A stretch of DNA of 64,000 nt from Limanda limanda. Its lineage: Eukaryota > Chordata > Actinopteri > Pleuronectiformes > Pleuronectidae. The stretch covers positions 19,888,118 through 19,952,117 of the forward strand of contig NC_083639.1 in assembly GCF_963576545.1 (NCBI RefSeq), in the 5' to 3' direction. The position numbers and the translations under genes were made by a program. This document shows positions 11,236 to 23,400 of the stretch, one piece after another; positions within the stretch are counted from its first letter, which is position 1, and every line of letters begins with the position of its first letter. The notes beneath the pieces were generated by a model that was not told the origin of the DNA, ran no database searches, and saw only the letters and a list, made by a program, of their open reading frames with translations.

Positions 11236-12248
11236 TTAACCCTTGTATTGTTTTGCCTATTGGACCCTTTGGTACTGTTTGGATCAAATTGACCTTTGAC
11301 CTTATCACATTAAAAAGACTGCTAACAAGTATTATCTTTATATTTAACAATATTGATAAGATATGATTTGATATTTAAAATGTCTGCCAACTCAGTTAAA
11401 CAATAGACATGCCATCAATATGTTGGATCAAATAATTTGTTTTACATTTCTTTAATATTGTGAGACATTTGCAACCATTTTCCCAGGTAATAATTCAGGG
11501 AACTTGATGAAAACAAATGAGTGAGTGAGTGCATGAAATGTGATGCAGCTTGTATTGTAGGAGTCTGTTTGCCATTTTAGTTACACTGATATGGACTCAT
11601 GATTCTGAAATAAAGATGAGGTCTGGGTAAAGGCAGTTGCAAAAATCATGCTTGTCTATGAAAAATTTAAATGGAATCAAGGTTTGATTCCTGTTCATTT
11701 GAATTGAGATGGTTAATTGATATCCACCTAACTTAACAAAATCAATACTGTAAAGTAAATACAGCCTTTGGTCAGAGGAAATAGGTGACTTACAATTCTC
11801 CTCCAGCATTATGAGCAAATGATCCTCTGAGGACCTTGATATTGACATTGATGTAGAAATACACAAGTATGAAAAGTCATTTAAAGATGAGCCTGACTGA
11901 GAGGAATATTTTCCTGTAACTGTGGGGCTCCTCCAGCGGCCCGCTTGGGGCCCATTTGTGATGCAGTTATTTATCTGTTGTGTTGCTCCCCTGATGTGCA
12001 GGTGAGAGGTGTTCAGTGTGGGAGAATAATAAATGTGTTCGATGGTTTTAAACATGCAGGTTTCCACAGCACAGAGGGTAAAGAAAAGGGAGAAACAGGG
12101 CCAGATGGCTTCGATCGTAACAGTGTGCTTAGTTTGTATGTGAGTGTGTGTTTCACAAGTGTGTATGTGAGTGTGTTTCTGTGTGTTTCTGTGTTTCGAA
12201 GTTTGCACGCAGGTCAATTTGACCCAAACATTGTTTGAAGGGCATTAA
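11236..12248 (+). mobile_element. piggyBac-like element bounded by TTAA
   Basis: The left end reads TTAACCCTTGTATTG and is followed within about 60 bases by GGATCAAATTGACC. The right end reads AGGTCAATTTGACCC...GAAGGGCATTAA, so both ends share an inverted CAAATTGACC block and a CCC next to TTAA. TTAA is the piggyBac target. A 206-codon minus-strand frame inside (11597-12217) is not recognisable as transposase. On the + strand, near 11815-11900, a decayed acidic stretch (SSEDLDIDIDVE) could be an N-terminal remnant. A second possible right end, GGTCAATCTGACCAGAACAC, lies at about 12383-12402, so the element may extend to about 12416. Confidence 0.5.
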
Positions 12249-12416
12249 TGTGTGAGGGTATTGAAGCATGTGTGCTCCTTGATTTATTTTTTACAGAAAA
12301 TAACAAGCCATGGCCACTGAGTTTCAAGTTGAAATAAGTGTTTCCTTATTCGTCATTTCTCTTTTAGTAAAAATTGGAATCAGGTCAATCTGACCAGAAC
12401 ACCACAAAGCCTGCAA

Positions 12417-13179
12417 TTCACTTTTCAACTTGCATAACATTGTATGCAGCAACGAAATCACGGTACATTGATATTGCAACAGCAGAGAGTGATGGTTTGA
12501 AAATAACAACACAAACAGTATGCTCAGGCAGTTTGCAAAATCTAACTCATTTACCATGTGGAGGAGGAATTAAGTGAGTTCTGCAAAAATGGCAGTGATA
12601 ATCCATACTGCACAGAAAAGCTGTTGGCACAAGTCTGGTTTGATGCAAACGTTTAGTTCTGCTTGACACTTTAAATTTAATTTTAGGAACGTAATTTTCT
12701 TCTCAGCAATTACCTGTTGAGTTTTGGCATTGCTAATGTGAAGGGCAACTAAATATTACAATACAAACTAATTTGTGATAAAACCATATTCATCGTCTAA
12801 AGCTGAATTTATTCAATCACTGCAATGATCTACAACATCAGCTCACAAAGTAGTTTTTGGCAGGTAGATATATTGGCAACTGTTTTATCCAGAAAACGCA
12901 AATCAACTGGCATCTTGTGATGTGATTAAAATTTAATTTATTCCCCTTCAGGTCTGTTTTGGTCTCCATCAACTCCTGGAGGAAATATCTGTTGGCTAGA
13001 TGCAGCTGCTGGTGCTGTTAAGGTAGAGTGGGCTGATCAGAGCTTTAGTTGCTTTGCTCTGGAAACTTGCTTCACAAGAGCAGAAATGCTGTGTTTTTTA
13101 AATGAAAGGAAACAAATAACTGATTGTTGTCAACGTGGAGTGTTTTTCTAGCTCAAGCACACCCATGCTTTGACATAGA
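12417..13179. other. Intergenic, nothing recognised
   Basis: AT-rich non-coding DNA. No repeat ends or exons were identified. Confidence 0.35.
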
Positions 13180-13375
13180 TGCTAACATCAGCATAACCAA
13201 ACACAGCAGGAATGATATTTATCATTTTTATCTTACTTTAGTAAGATAGCATCTACTTAGCCCCAAACACAACACAATTCATTATTTTTTGTGTAAACAT
13301 GGCCATGAACCAAAGTATTGGGTGCATAACAATTTTGAGCTGGTGATGTCACCAGAAGACAAATAGGGAGATTGC
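13180..13375. repeat. Fragment of a dispersed percomorph repeat
   Basis: The phrase GGCCATGAACCAAAGTATTG followed by TTTTGAGCTGGTGATGTCAC resembles a widespread fish repeat whose consensus, from memory, reads ACCAAAGTATTGGACAAATT...TTTTGACCTGATGATGGCGC. Other parts of the same family appear at 50500-50583 and 62100-62400. It is non-coding and diverged. Confidence 0.45.
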
Positions 13376-13429
13376 TATAGTTACTGGAGTTCATCCTGAA
13401 GTGAGCATGAATGAATGTCAACTCATCCA

Positions 13430-13633
13430 GCATACCTCCACCAAGAGTTAGTTAGTTAGTTAGTAACATTACCCAAACTGCACGACGATTCCACTATAGC
13501 ACTTGGTGGAATTAGGCCGTGTGGGTCAAGAAGAACCAGGAAGAACCAATTAAATGTTCGTGCAGAATTCAGATCAAGGGGCTGATTAATTTCATCTTGA
13601 TTGAATTAAAGAGGCCTTGGCAGAGGTATGTGC
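13430..13633. mobile_element. Short inverted-repeat element (MITE-like)
   Basis: The left end GCATACCTCCACCAAG is the inverse of the right end CTTGGCAGAGGTATGTGC, apart from a few changes. The element is about 204 bp and non-coding, with a (TTAG)4 tract just inside the left end. The right part (TCTTGATTGAATTAAAGAGG) matches the family also present at 44687-44865. Confidence 0.55.
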
Positions 13634-16600
13634 TTCTCTGACCACTCTTCTATTCCAGTTTGTTCATTTGTCTGTTATGTTAATTCGTACAATTTTTAGA
13701 TCACAAGCAAGATATAAGTCAATCATGATCTGATATCTAATACTATTCATCTGAGAATACTGTTTTAATTTTGTCCTATAGAAGCCTGGTTCAGCTTATC
13801 TGCTCCGTCGTGATGACTCGTGAAGGACAATAGCAAAATTACAGTGGAAGTGAAAGGAAGTGGAATTGGAGGCTTGACAGATATTTGGGGAGAAGCCTCA
13901 ATTCAAGTAGGAAATAGAGGGCAGACCAAAACCGGGATGTGTTCAAAACAAGCTGCAGAAATGTGACATCTTTTGTTTCTGTCAGTCTTCACACAAGTCT
14001 TCTCAACATGGCTGTCAGTTCATATTGGTGTCAGATGCTGCATGGTTACATCCTGGAATAGATACGAAGAAAACCTCCACAAAAGTCGGATATGAGCAGC
14101 AGTTCAGAGCTGAGCACAGAGGTCTGCATTGTCAAATGCGGCCTATATATTAGGTATATATCTGCGTACTTCTATTAAAAGCACTCATATTATTCTGAAT
14201 GTTTTCTTCTATGTCTAATCTCCTGTCATATAGTACAGCATGTCTTCTCTACCCAGTTCATAAATTCCTGGTAAGTATATTCACCGCCCTATGTCAGTCT
14301 TCCATTATTGATTACCTACTGTAGGGCTGTCACAGTAAGAAATCATCTCAGAATCCACCTTCAAGAAGTGCTTTTTATTTCAAGCAAATTTCTCCTTTTT
14401 GTACTCGTGAGGGATTTTTCTTTTCACTTGACCTTCATCACCTCACTACACTGTAGGCACACTGCTCCCCTTGTCATTCAGTAACAAACAATAATGTCTT
14501 CTTATCTGTTGTACACTGTCAGGCGACCTCTAGCCTGACAGTGTATGCCATTAACCTTGGAAATCCCCTGAGATTTGTATGCTGCTGTGTCGATCGGTGC
14601 ATTATAAATTATTGATCAGCGAAACATGAGTTTAGATCCCATCATGCGTTGCCTCTACCAAGTCCTATTTGTACGGGAGGGCTGTGCAAAAAGGGTTTTA
14701 TGTTACCGTTTGAAAACCAGCAGATTTGCACAGTTTTGAACTAAACTGGTACATGCAATGTCTTCTGTAATAATCAGATTCATTAAGCCATGTTGGTGTC
14801 ATGGTTTACAATGCTGAAAATGGTGTGTGCTGCAGCGTCAATTAACGCAGGAGTGAATACCAGTTTATTCCATTCCCATTGCAGACAAAAACCAGATGTT
14901 GAACATGACATGTTGAACCAGATGTTGAACCTGGCACTGTGGTGAGATGTCTGAGTTACACATAAAATAGTAAGACAACATTTTCAATCAGTAGAGATGT
15001 TTAGAGTAACACATGGGTGTGTAAATAGGAAGGAAATGAGGCGTACACTTTGCTGCTTGGACTCCAGCAGGACGTAAAACAGCATGGAAACAATCTGAAT
15101 TAGGTGCTTTGGATGTGAAGAAGACTTCACCCTGGAGCCTAGACACTGGTGTTGGTGATTAAGAATGGAGCACTAAATTGGCATATCTCATGCAGGTTTC
15201 TGGTCGTACGGTTGAAGACCAAGTATATAGTTGTCTAGTTGAAACCAAGTATCCAAGTAATCATCTAATCGTAGCACTGATCTGATAGCTGAATGACAGG
15301 AGGGAGAGAGAACATTTTAAACTTTGACAGATTATAGGTGATTGGCTCAAGATGAGCTGGCCAGGCTGTGATTGGATGAAAAGGGATAATTAGCTGGTAG
15401 AGTTTCGAGATAGCAGGAACTGTGCATGTGACTGGGTTAGAGTGTGCAATAAGATTTTCGCCAAGATTCATTTCACATGAGTTTGAGTTACAGAAGGGGT
15501 TGATTATTTTGTAGTTCAAATGATTGAGTAAATTACTCACAATCAGAATTGCTATAGACATTATTCTTAGAAGATTTTTAGTTTTAAACTGTTTTCATGA
15601 AAAGCAACAAATTAAAGAACAGTCCCAACAAGAAGAAAAACACTGCAACCTATAGGTGAGTAGTTTAATGAACAAAGGACTTGGGACAACAATTTACTTC
15701 ACAAATGATTATATACACACATATATATATGCATTGATACTTTCATTAAATACACTAACATTTTTTATATTTTCATTTGTATTCATTACAGGATTTTATT
15801 ACAATTCCTATCTTACCAATCATACAGTGACTTTTACAGACAGAGCCGGTTATCAAACTCAGCATCCAGACAATAGCCTAACTTCGACAACAAGTGGGCG
15901 GTAGACTACAAGATGAATGCAAACAAGCAATATTAGATTCTCTATGGGGGGCACAGCACAACAGAGGTGGTGTTCTGATTAATGTCTATTTTGAGCTTTG
16001 ACTAGTATGTACTGCTTACTGAGCTTGTCCTCATGAATGCCACCACTATAATAACTATTCATGTTGCACACTAGCTAATGCAGTCATTAGAGGAGCCGTG
16101 CCTTTCAGTGCACATATTGTATGAACATGTCACAAATAAAAATCATTCATTACAAATCTGTTGATAAGGTGTTGATAATAACCACATAAAGACCTCATTA
16201 CAGCCAGCATGAGCTACTGGTCATACAAGACCAAGAAAGGCTACAGGAGCAAATTACCAGTGGCAAGGGAATGAAGCTTTATTTGTAAAAGGATTATTGT
16301 TTCTCAAAAAGTAAATGTTCAAATTGTACTAGAAACCAATGCCTATGTTTTTCGGTTGTCATTTTTTTAAAGCAGCAGATACAAACCAAATGCTGCAACA
16401 CCAAAGAAAACTAAACAGTGGAAATATCTTTTTTGCGCAGATCACAGCAGCTGAATTTCTAAGATAATTTCCTGAAGATAAAAGAAAATAAAGATTTAGT
16501 CTCTGTTTGTCAGGCTTTTCCTCAGCTCTTTCAAAGATTGTTTTTTTTCCCCCAAGTTGTATTCACTCATTCAGTATACCTCACTGCGTCTTCTTGGCTG

Positions 16601-16714
16601 CTAAATAATTGCATCCAATTTTTTCCTTGGTAACAAGAGCTGTTTTATTCTCAACTTGAAGCTTTTGAGGGAGTAATTTAAGTAATTTGAAGGAAAAGGC
16701 TGTGGTGTGCAGAC
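13634..16714. other. Intergenic, nothing recognised
   Basis: Unique-looking DNA. Frames at 15265-15561 (minus) and 15656-15904 (plus) have no family features. A short TA-rich tract is at about 15718-15731. Confidence 0.35.
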
Positions 16715-17017
16715 ATGGCATTAAAGGCTGAGAAACTAAGCTGGAAAGCAAGAGTTTTCCCTGTGGATGTTCTTTGCAGTGGTTTCACTGCAACATCCAC
16801 CAGCAGGTTGCTCAAAGACCTGGCGGTCCATGGACGAGTCCTGGGCCAGACCATAAAACAAACATCACACACTGAAGAATTCATGTGGCCAGTCGCTCTG
16901 GATCAGCAGGAAAGATCCTAACTGGTCCCCAAGATTCTAGGGACATGCACCAAGGCCTGGTCAACCTGTGCTGGAGCAGCCTTAGAAGAGTGTGTCTTGA
17001 GAGTAAAAGGCTGAAAC
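16715..17017 (+). pseudogene. Non-LTR retrotransposon ORF2 C-terminal fragment
   Basis: The frame reads WKARVFPVDVLCSGFTATST, then SRLLKDLAVHGRVLG. This matches a pattern found after the reverse transcriptase domain in many teleost non-LTR retrotransposon proteins (PVEVGCRGF...STxRxLxxLGxxG, from memory). The frame hits a stop at 16919-16921 and then continues in the same phase as LVPKILGTCTKAW to a second stop near 17015. No reverse transcriptase core is present, so this is a truncated dead fragment. The exact clade is not determined. Confidence 0.45.
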
Positions 17018-17650
17018 GCCTGATGATGCTAAGGTTCACATTTGAAGAAAATTTCATAAGAGCCTGTGGTGGTCACTTACATTAGATAACATAGTTCAGT
17101 AAAACATTCTAGGTATATTATCCACCTTGTCCTATGTTCTAAAATGGGACAGTGTTTCGTTTTAAAAGACAGAGGTAATGATGTCTGATCTACTAAGCGG
17201 CCACATGGCTTTCATAGTGCTGCCATACAAGCCAGTAGCCAGTCAGACGTACCTTAAGTCCAGCCTGTATCATTTATTACAAGCCCAAAACAATCGATTA
17301 TGCTATGGGCATAACACCTGCTAACTTTTACTGGTAGTTGGTAAATTAAATTGTGCAGAAGACCTTTAAACGTACAAGGAATATACAAAGATAGTCCTTA
17401 TTTTCTTATCTGCTTCTTGAGGCTGAGATATCACATCAGGCTTGGAGAAGAATATTGTATTGGCATGTCTGCAATTCAAATCAAACAGCTAGGTAAAGGT
17501 GATGGAAGGTATTACTGTCATTTGCTTAATTTGGGACATGTGCAGTGGATTACTCAAGCTACAGTGAAGAGTGTAGAACACTTCGTAAGCAAATCCATAT
17601 TTCAATCAGGAGAGACTTCGATTCAACAGTTTAACAAACATTAGTTGTGT
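17018..17650. other. Intergenic, nothing recognised
   Basis: A 97-codon frame at 17351-17644 reads partly as RLGEEYCIGMSAIQI and RYYCHLLNLGHVQW but matches no family I know. No splice context was evident. Confidence 0.3.
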
Positions 17651-17651
17651 T

Positions 17652-18106
17652 GTACATATGATACCTTAAGCATGACACCATTAAATGTTGCGCCTTTGGG
17701 CATTCAATAAATTTGGTTATTAACAAATATTGAATATTAATATTAAAAACATTACCTGCTTGAAGGTTGGTAGACCTTGGGTAGGGAGGAAGATTCCCTG
17801 GCAGGATGAGCTGGTGACCTACACCTCTCCTCCATGAGGGTTGAGTGGAAAGGAGTTGAGTCGAAAGAGAGGCAAGGGAGAGGGAACTGGGCTTATATTG
17901 GCCTGGTGACCTCATGGGTCATGGGGCCCAGAGTGACCAATAGTGGTTGAAAGTTGTGTCCAGGGGCAGTTTTAACAGCTAGGTGTGAAGTTGAAGCACC
18001 CTGGGAGACTGAGTTCTCAAGGCTCTCCTTTGTCCCCAGAACAAGGAAACATGGGGTCAGGTTTGGCTGAACTATTGTTCGCAATTACTAGGTCCCAACA
18101 ATTGAC
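17652..18106 (-). promoter_or_regulatory. LTR-like or promoter-like block, minus strand
   Basis: Read on the minus strand, the block begins TGTTGGGACCTAG near 18106. It continues through a CCAAT-containing stretch to CCAATATAAGCCC (TATA-like, about 17895), then a pyrimidine-rich leader and an ATG (ATGGAGGAGAGG, about 17835). About 85 bases later there is a strong splice donor, AAGCAGGTAATG. The order TATA, leader, ATG, donor could be a promoter with first exon, or the LTR of a retroelement (TG...CA, ending near 17652). I found no downstream exon on the minus strand and no clear target duplication, so both readings remain open. Confidence 0.3.
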
Positions 18107-18288
18107 ATGCAAATGTTATGAGTTCTTCAGGTCTTCAAATCTTCAAAGGGACTTTAAGTAGCAGCCGTATGATTAGCTGGGAGAGATTGTGGCATAATCT
18201 GATTTACTGTTTAGAAACACCCACAATCAGCCGATAAATAAGCATAGAGAGAGTGAGAGTATTGAGATTGATTGAATGGGTCTTCAGT

Positions 18289-18612
18289 ACTTTAAGTTGT
18301 AATGTCTAGAATTTAGTGTCATATAGTGGTGAAGTTGCATGTTGCAGCTGAATACCCCTGACCTCATCCTCCCCACTTCCAAACATAAAAGAGAACCTTT
18401 CTGGTAGCCTTCAGTTGTCATTAAAAACTCCATAGGACCCCCATGATGTAAATATAAAGTATTTAAATGTAAAGTGCCCATTGCAGGGTACATAAAACAA
18501 CAATTTGTATAATTCAGATGAAACACACTGGTGAAAACAATACTAGTGTTATTTTATATAAAATTTCTGCCAATAGATCCCTTTCACTTAAATCCTACAC
18601 ACTGAACCTTTA
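18289..18612. mobile_element. Dispersed non-autonomous element
   Basis: The left part reads TGTCTAGAATTTAGTGTCAT then AGTGGTGAAGTTGCATGTTG. The right end reads TAAATCCTACACACTGAACC then TTTAA. This matches from memory a very common percomorph repeat with inverted ends (TAAAGGTTCAGTGTGTAG). The left TIR is decayed here. It is non-coding. The right third is duplicated again at 18794-18901 because it lies within a tandem duplication. Confidence 0.6.
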
Positions 18613-19082
18613 ACTATCGCTGAGCTTCATATTTGTGGGTAAGATGCACTTTTCAATATTTGTATGAAATATGGACTAAGTGACTGTGTGGGATGTGAAA
18701 GGGGTCTTGCATACTGACTTTTCCATAGATAACTATCACTTGACTTTGCCAGTTACCTCTACAGAACACTTAAAGATCTCTCAGTTTATTGTTTTGTATA
18801 ATTCAGATGAAACACACTGGTGAAAACAATACTAGTGTTATTTTATATAAAATTTCTGCCAATAGATCCCTTTCACTTAAATCCTACACACTGAACCTTT
18901 AACTATCGCTGAGCTTCATATTTGTGGGTAAGATGCACTTTTCAATATTTGTATGAAATATGGACTAAGTGACTGTGTGGGATGTGAAAGGGGTCTTGCA
19001 TACTGACTTTTCCATAGATAACTATCACTTGACTTTGCCAGTTACCTCTACAGAACACTTAAAGATCTCTCAGTTTATTGTT
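18505..19082. repeat. 289-bp tandem duplication
   Basis: The unit beginning TTGTATAATTCAGATGAAAC occurs at 18505-18793 and again at 18794-19082. Read base by base, the copies appear identical, which implies a very recent event or an assembly artefact. The left breakpoint is inside the dispersed element at 18289-18612; the right one is in unique sequence just after CTCAGTTTATTGTTT. Confidence 0.92.
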
Positions 19083-19710
19083 TCAGCTTCACTGGTTCAG
19101 TCTTGATGCTCAGGTTCACCTTGACTCCAGCGGCGGTTTCATGCTAAAACAAATCTGTGGTACCAATACAAACTGACAGGCGAAGTTAAGTATTATGTGA
19201 GTTATCATGCAAAATAGGCATAGCAAGTATCAACAATATAGACCCAAACGTATTTGTCCCGGTGGGTAGAGACCAAAAGAGAACGAAAAGACTGACTATT
19301 GGACTTATTTGTCAGCTGGTACAAAACATGACTAAATGAATACTACATTTACTCTAGATCTGAGGGAGGCAAATAAGCACCTTCTTGCAAACACATGAGC
19401 CATATCAATATAACAAGGCTTTTAGTTTGTTGAAACATGTTCAAGCTTGCTGTAAATGCAGTGCAGGTGGATGGTTTCAGGTAACAGAATACATTACCTA
19501 AAATATTCTAAATACTTCAGACATCATTTAACAGGCATAACATAAAAGACGTGTCAATGCCTCTGTAATATAAATGTACAGTGTTGCATTCAATATTCAT
19601 TGCATGTTACAACAGCATACAATGAAACAATGTGACTATAAAATACTGCCATCGCCTGTGAAAGCTTTTAGTGCTTAAGGCTGCTACATCTGGAGCATGA
19701 CCCACCTTCT
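19083..19710. other. Intergenic, nothing recognised
   Basis: No exon, RNA gene or repeat was identified in this unique-looking stretch. Confidence 0.35.
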
Positions 19711-20418
19711 CTAGTCGCTCTCTGTAGTCCCATAAAGGTGATTGTAATCTTGCAAGAGAGCCTGTTCAAAGTGTTTGTCTGTCATATAGTTATACTGTAG
19801 AGTCAGGACAACTCTACTAAAAGTCACTTCCCTCAACATTTTAGGGTTGTATTTCATGAACAGGGCTCTGATCATTGCATACACTCTAAAGGATCTTGCA
19901 GGTACCACTGAACCTCATCCTCTGCTGTGGAACTCAACATCAATGTATTCTCAGAAGAAAATAATTTGACGATAAAATTTAGCTCCCTTGCGAAGGGAGC
20001 TACAAGGTGTTGACATGTTCAATGGTTCTGACATCATCAGGGGACTAGTGTGTAGAAAACAAATCTCTTGGACCAATATCCTTCCCATGATATGATCTAT
20101 TTTTATCAGTGAGCCACAACAGTCTCTACTCTGGGATGGCGGACCAACACCTCTCCAAACCAAGCATCAGCAGCCATGATACTTGCTGAGACGCTGAAAA
20201 CATTACATGTGGCTTTGCAGACAACTTAGCCTTCAGGAAGTCAAGATAAGAGTTATTTTCCACGAAGGAAGGTTGATCATGTAGGCGAGATGTTTCAGAA
20301 GGGCTTTGCACTCTCTGTGGAACTTTGTCTCTCTAGGGGGCAGTTTGGACACATTTAGATGGTCACAGACTTCAATCAGCAGTGTTTCCAATAGATCAAG
20401 AGGTTTGCCTAGGGGCAA
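19711..20418 (-). pseudogene. Broken minus-strand coding remnant, family uncertain
   Basis: Read from 20418 leftwards, protein-like sequence runs through several frames. First comes KPLDLLETLLIEVCDHLNVS with FHRECKALLKHLAYMIN. A frame change near 20270 leads to FVENNSYLDFLKAKLS and VSWLLMLGLERCWSAIPE. A stop follows, then RLLWLTDKN and GPRDLFSTH-stop-SPDDVRTIEH. A further shift leads to ARSFRVYAMIRALFMKYNPK and VVLTLQYNYMTDKHFEQALL. The amphipathic, non-low-complexity content and continuity across frames suggest one ancestral protein broken by frameshifts and at least three stops. It resembles a large cytosolic ATPase/E3 ligase of the RNF213 kind, but that is a weak guess. The lack of introns fits either one large exon or a retrocopy. 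Confidence 0.4.
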
Positions 20419-23400
20419 TGTGACCGTGGGGGGGAGTCAGGGGAATGCTACATGATGGAATGATTCATGAAAGATTTATACATTTATTTTATACAGTAAT
20501 TTTTATTTCAAACTCACCATTTTAAGTAGGGTCTATCCAAGTCATGAATCTTTGAATATAAGGCCATTTTTAGTTCCATCCACACGGGTTTCTGGATTTT
20601 TTTATTTGTGTTTTGTCTTCCTCTCTTCCCTCTCCCTATTCTTCTCCTGCTCTCCTTGCATTCTATTTCCTGCCCTGTCTTCCATTTTTTATCCATGTTA
20701 TTTTCTTTGGAGGTAAACAAACACTATGGATTAATATAGACTAGTTATGTATGAGTGAAGGTTCGCCTGTCAACAATATAACAATAAGCTTAACTGTACC
20801 ACATGGCTGAATTTATCTTAATGGGATTGTTGTAGGAAGTGAGTCTCTTCTGGTGCTTGGTAGAAGTACCAGCACACTGACACAGCTACTGTCGTTAACA
20901 GTAGTCATGTTACTTTTGTCAGCAATCAAGTAGTAGGATGCACCAATATTCTGTTATTAACCAAATTAAACCATAGTCTGAAGAAGAATGCTATGTAAAC
21001 AGCATTTTGTGATAACCCTTACCCGAACATGGTCGTACTCAAAATAATAAATAATGAAATTAAGAAATTCCGTCAGAAACGACTTACTGGCATGGTAACT
21101 ACATATTACGGCATTTACCAACTGATTAACGACGCAGGCTCTGACTTTGAAGATGCAATGTTAAACATTATTCAAACGCATCCTATTTGAGTGTGCACAG
21201 CATTTTGTGACATCGACATACATCAGCCCTATTTACAGGACAGCTTGGGCTATGAAGACGATTCATTTCCGCTATGAAGTAGACAGAAAGGAGGCAGAGG
21301 ATTTGGCGTTGAATCAAAAAGTTCCTAATTGGTAATATTTAAGGTTTAACATGAATCCCACAAGTAATGATTGTAAGGCAATCTTAAATCTGAAAACTGT
21401 GTCTGAGTATGGCTGCATCTGGATGCAAATGCATATCTTTAACTGAAAGACAAGTGCAGAGTGTTCTGCCAGGTACGGTAAAAAAATAATGGATTCTTTT
21501 TTTACCGTCCACAGGGACACAGACCTAAAGGAATTTCTCCCAGCGCTGCCCACAGCCAGCCCAACCATGACCGACAGGTCAATGTATTTGTGAGAGGGGG
21601 AGAGACAGCAGGGCAGAGAGCGCTCCACACAGTTCTACACTGAATAAACGGCAATATTTCATGTTGTTATGAGAAGTCTAAAAAGATTTTCAGATCATTA
21701 TGAAACTGTCGCAGGAAAGATTACACAAAACAATATGTGTGGCAAACTTGATTTCTTTCACATGCCGAAGCAGCAGTCTTTCTATCCAAAGTTTCTGTCT
21801 CCATCAAGTGTTTAAAATGAGCTGTCCTTTTCTCCCAAATATATTACACTTAAAGACTAAATAAGCATTAATACTACAAATCCTTGGCTGGGTTCGGACA
21901 GAATATTTGAAATGCGATTCAGATTTGGGTCGGGTTGGTTCATATTGGTAGAGCGAGCCTACTTGATTATTTTTACACTGCACATTTCTATAATTAGGGA
22001 AAATAGGCGATACCCGTGCATGTCTGAGACAGAGAAACACAAGCTCAGTTAATTGTATGAGGCTCGGATTTTCAAAAAAACTAAAACCTGTCAGGTTCAG
22101 GTCAGAGTTTTCTCTTGGGCTCAGACAAGCTGGGATAGATAAATGTTGCCTGTGCTGCTCTCTGAATAACTACACAACCAAACACATCTCTATAGGGACA
22201 TGAATGCATGCATCCAAAACACTACTTAAAAATGCGTAAGCCGTTTTTGGGTCAGTGTGAGCACCAAGAGAAATGGCTGTAATAGCGTCAAAAGTGCCAT
22301 TGGCCATGGTATATATAAGTTGCTAGATAGTCTGTCATTATTTACATTTTGGCTCTAGGCAGCTATCTAGTTAGCTAGTTGGGATAGCCAAGATACCTAG
22401 TAGGATTATCCAAAATTTTAGCCAGACAGAAAAAGGACCTGCTTCGAGATGCGTCAATTAGTCAGAACTCTTTGGACGCAGGAAGAAACTTAGCCCCTTT
22501 AAGCAGAGGTTGCAATGCACACTTATGGTACAATGTTCGGTTTCCTTCAATATACATGACAAATTGTTTGAATTTGTATGAAATGATCCATCCCTGTCCT
22601 GGCTTTGTGCCAACTCCTTTATCCTGTTTCATGGTGTTGGGACCTCATGCAGACACGATGTTGCACTTAAGTGCTTCTGGGAATAGCATTGACACTGTCA
22701 TTACATTTTTAAATTACTAAATTTAAATCTGAAGAAAGTACTTTCCTCAAATCTGCTCATTTCAAAAGTTGAACTGTATTCAGATTTTTGTAGCTTAATT
22801 TGAATTCAATTTGTGGAGTATTGTATGCTAAATACATAACACTGTTACATGTGCACTGTTACTTCCCAACACTAGTGACGAGCCTACTCTTGTGCCTCAA
22901 TTATTATTGATACAGCTTTCATTTCCTTATCTGTCCTTGAAGAGTTTACACTACCTTAATCATCCCATCCCAGCTTCAACTGCACACTTTTAATTACCAA
23001 TCTGAGGATTGGCATTTGTGCTCTCTGTGAAGCAGTTGTCTTCAAAGATGCAATTACTGAGACAACCCATTTCTTCATCCTCATCAAGGGGCATGGATGC
23101 TGCAGAAACAGCTTGTTAGTTATATCAGCCGACTCTGTTTGTTAATGATGAAGAAAAATATTAACTGTGAAACATCGGTTAGATTTAATGAATGCAAGCC
23201 AGTCAACATGGAACAAACAAGACAAATACTTGACCAAAAACTTTATATATGAAAAAAGAAAAGTGAACCCTGATCTGGACCTAACAGAAAAAACTTTGCC
23301 TTTTACAGTAAATGTCCTGTCTTACTTCACAAGTCTGTTCTTCTGTCCTGATCTGATCTGGATTTTCCTCTTAAGGAGGCATTTATTTTCATTGCCGACT

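Noticed and set aside
20514..20720. Lys/Arg-rich 68-codon minus frame next to the coding remnant
   Set aside because: It is the translation of a polypyrimidine tract and does not continue the remnant.
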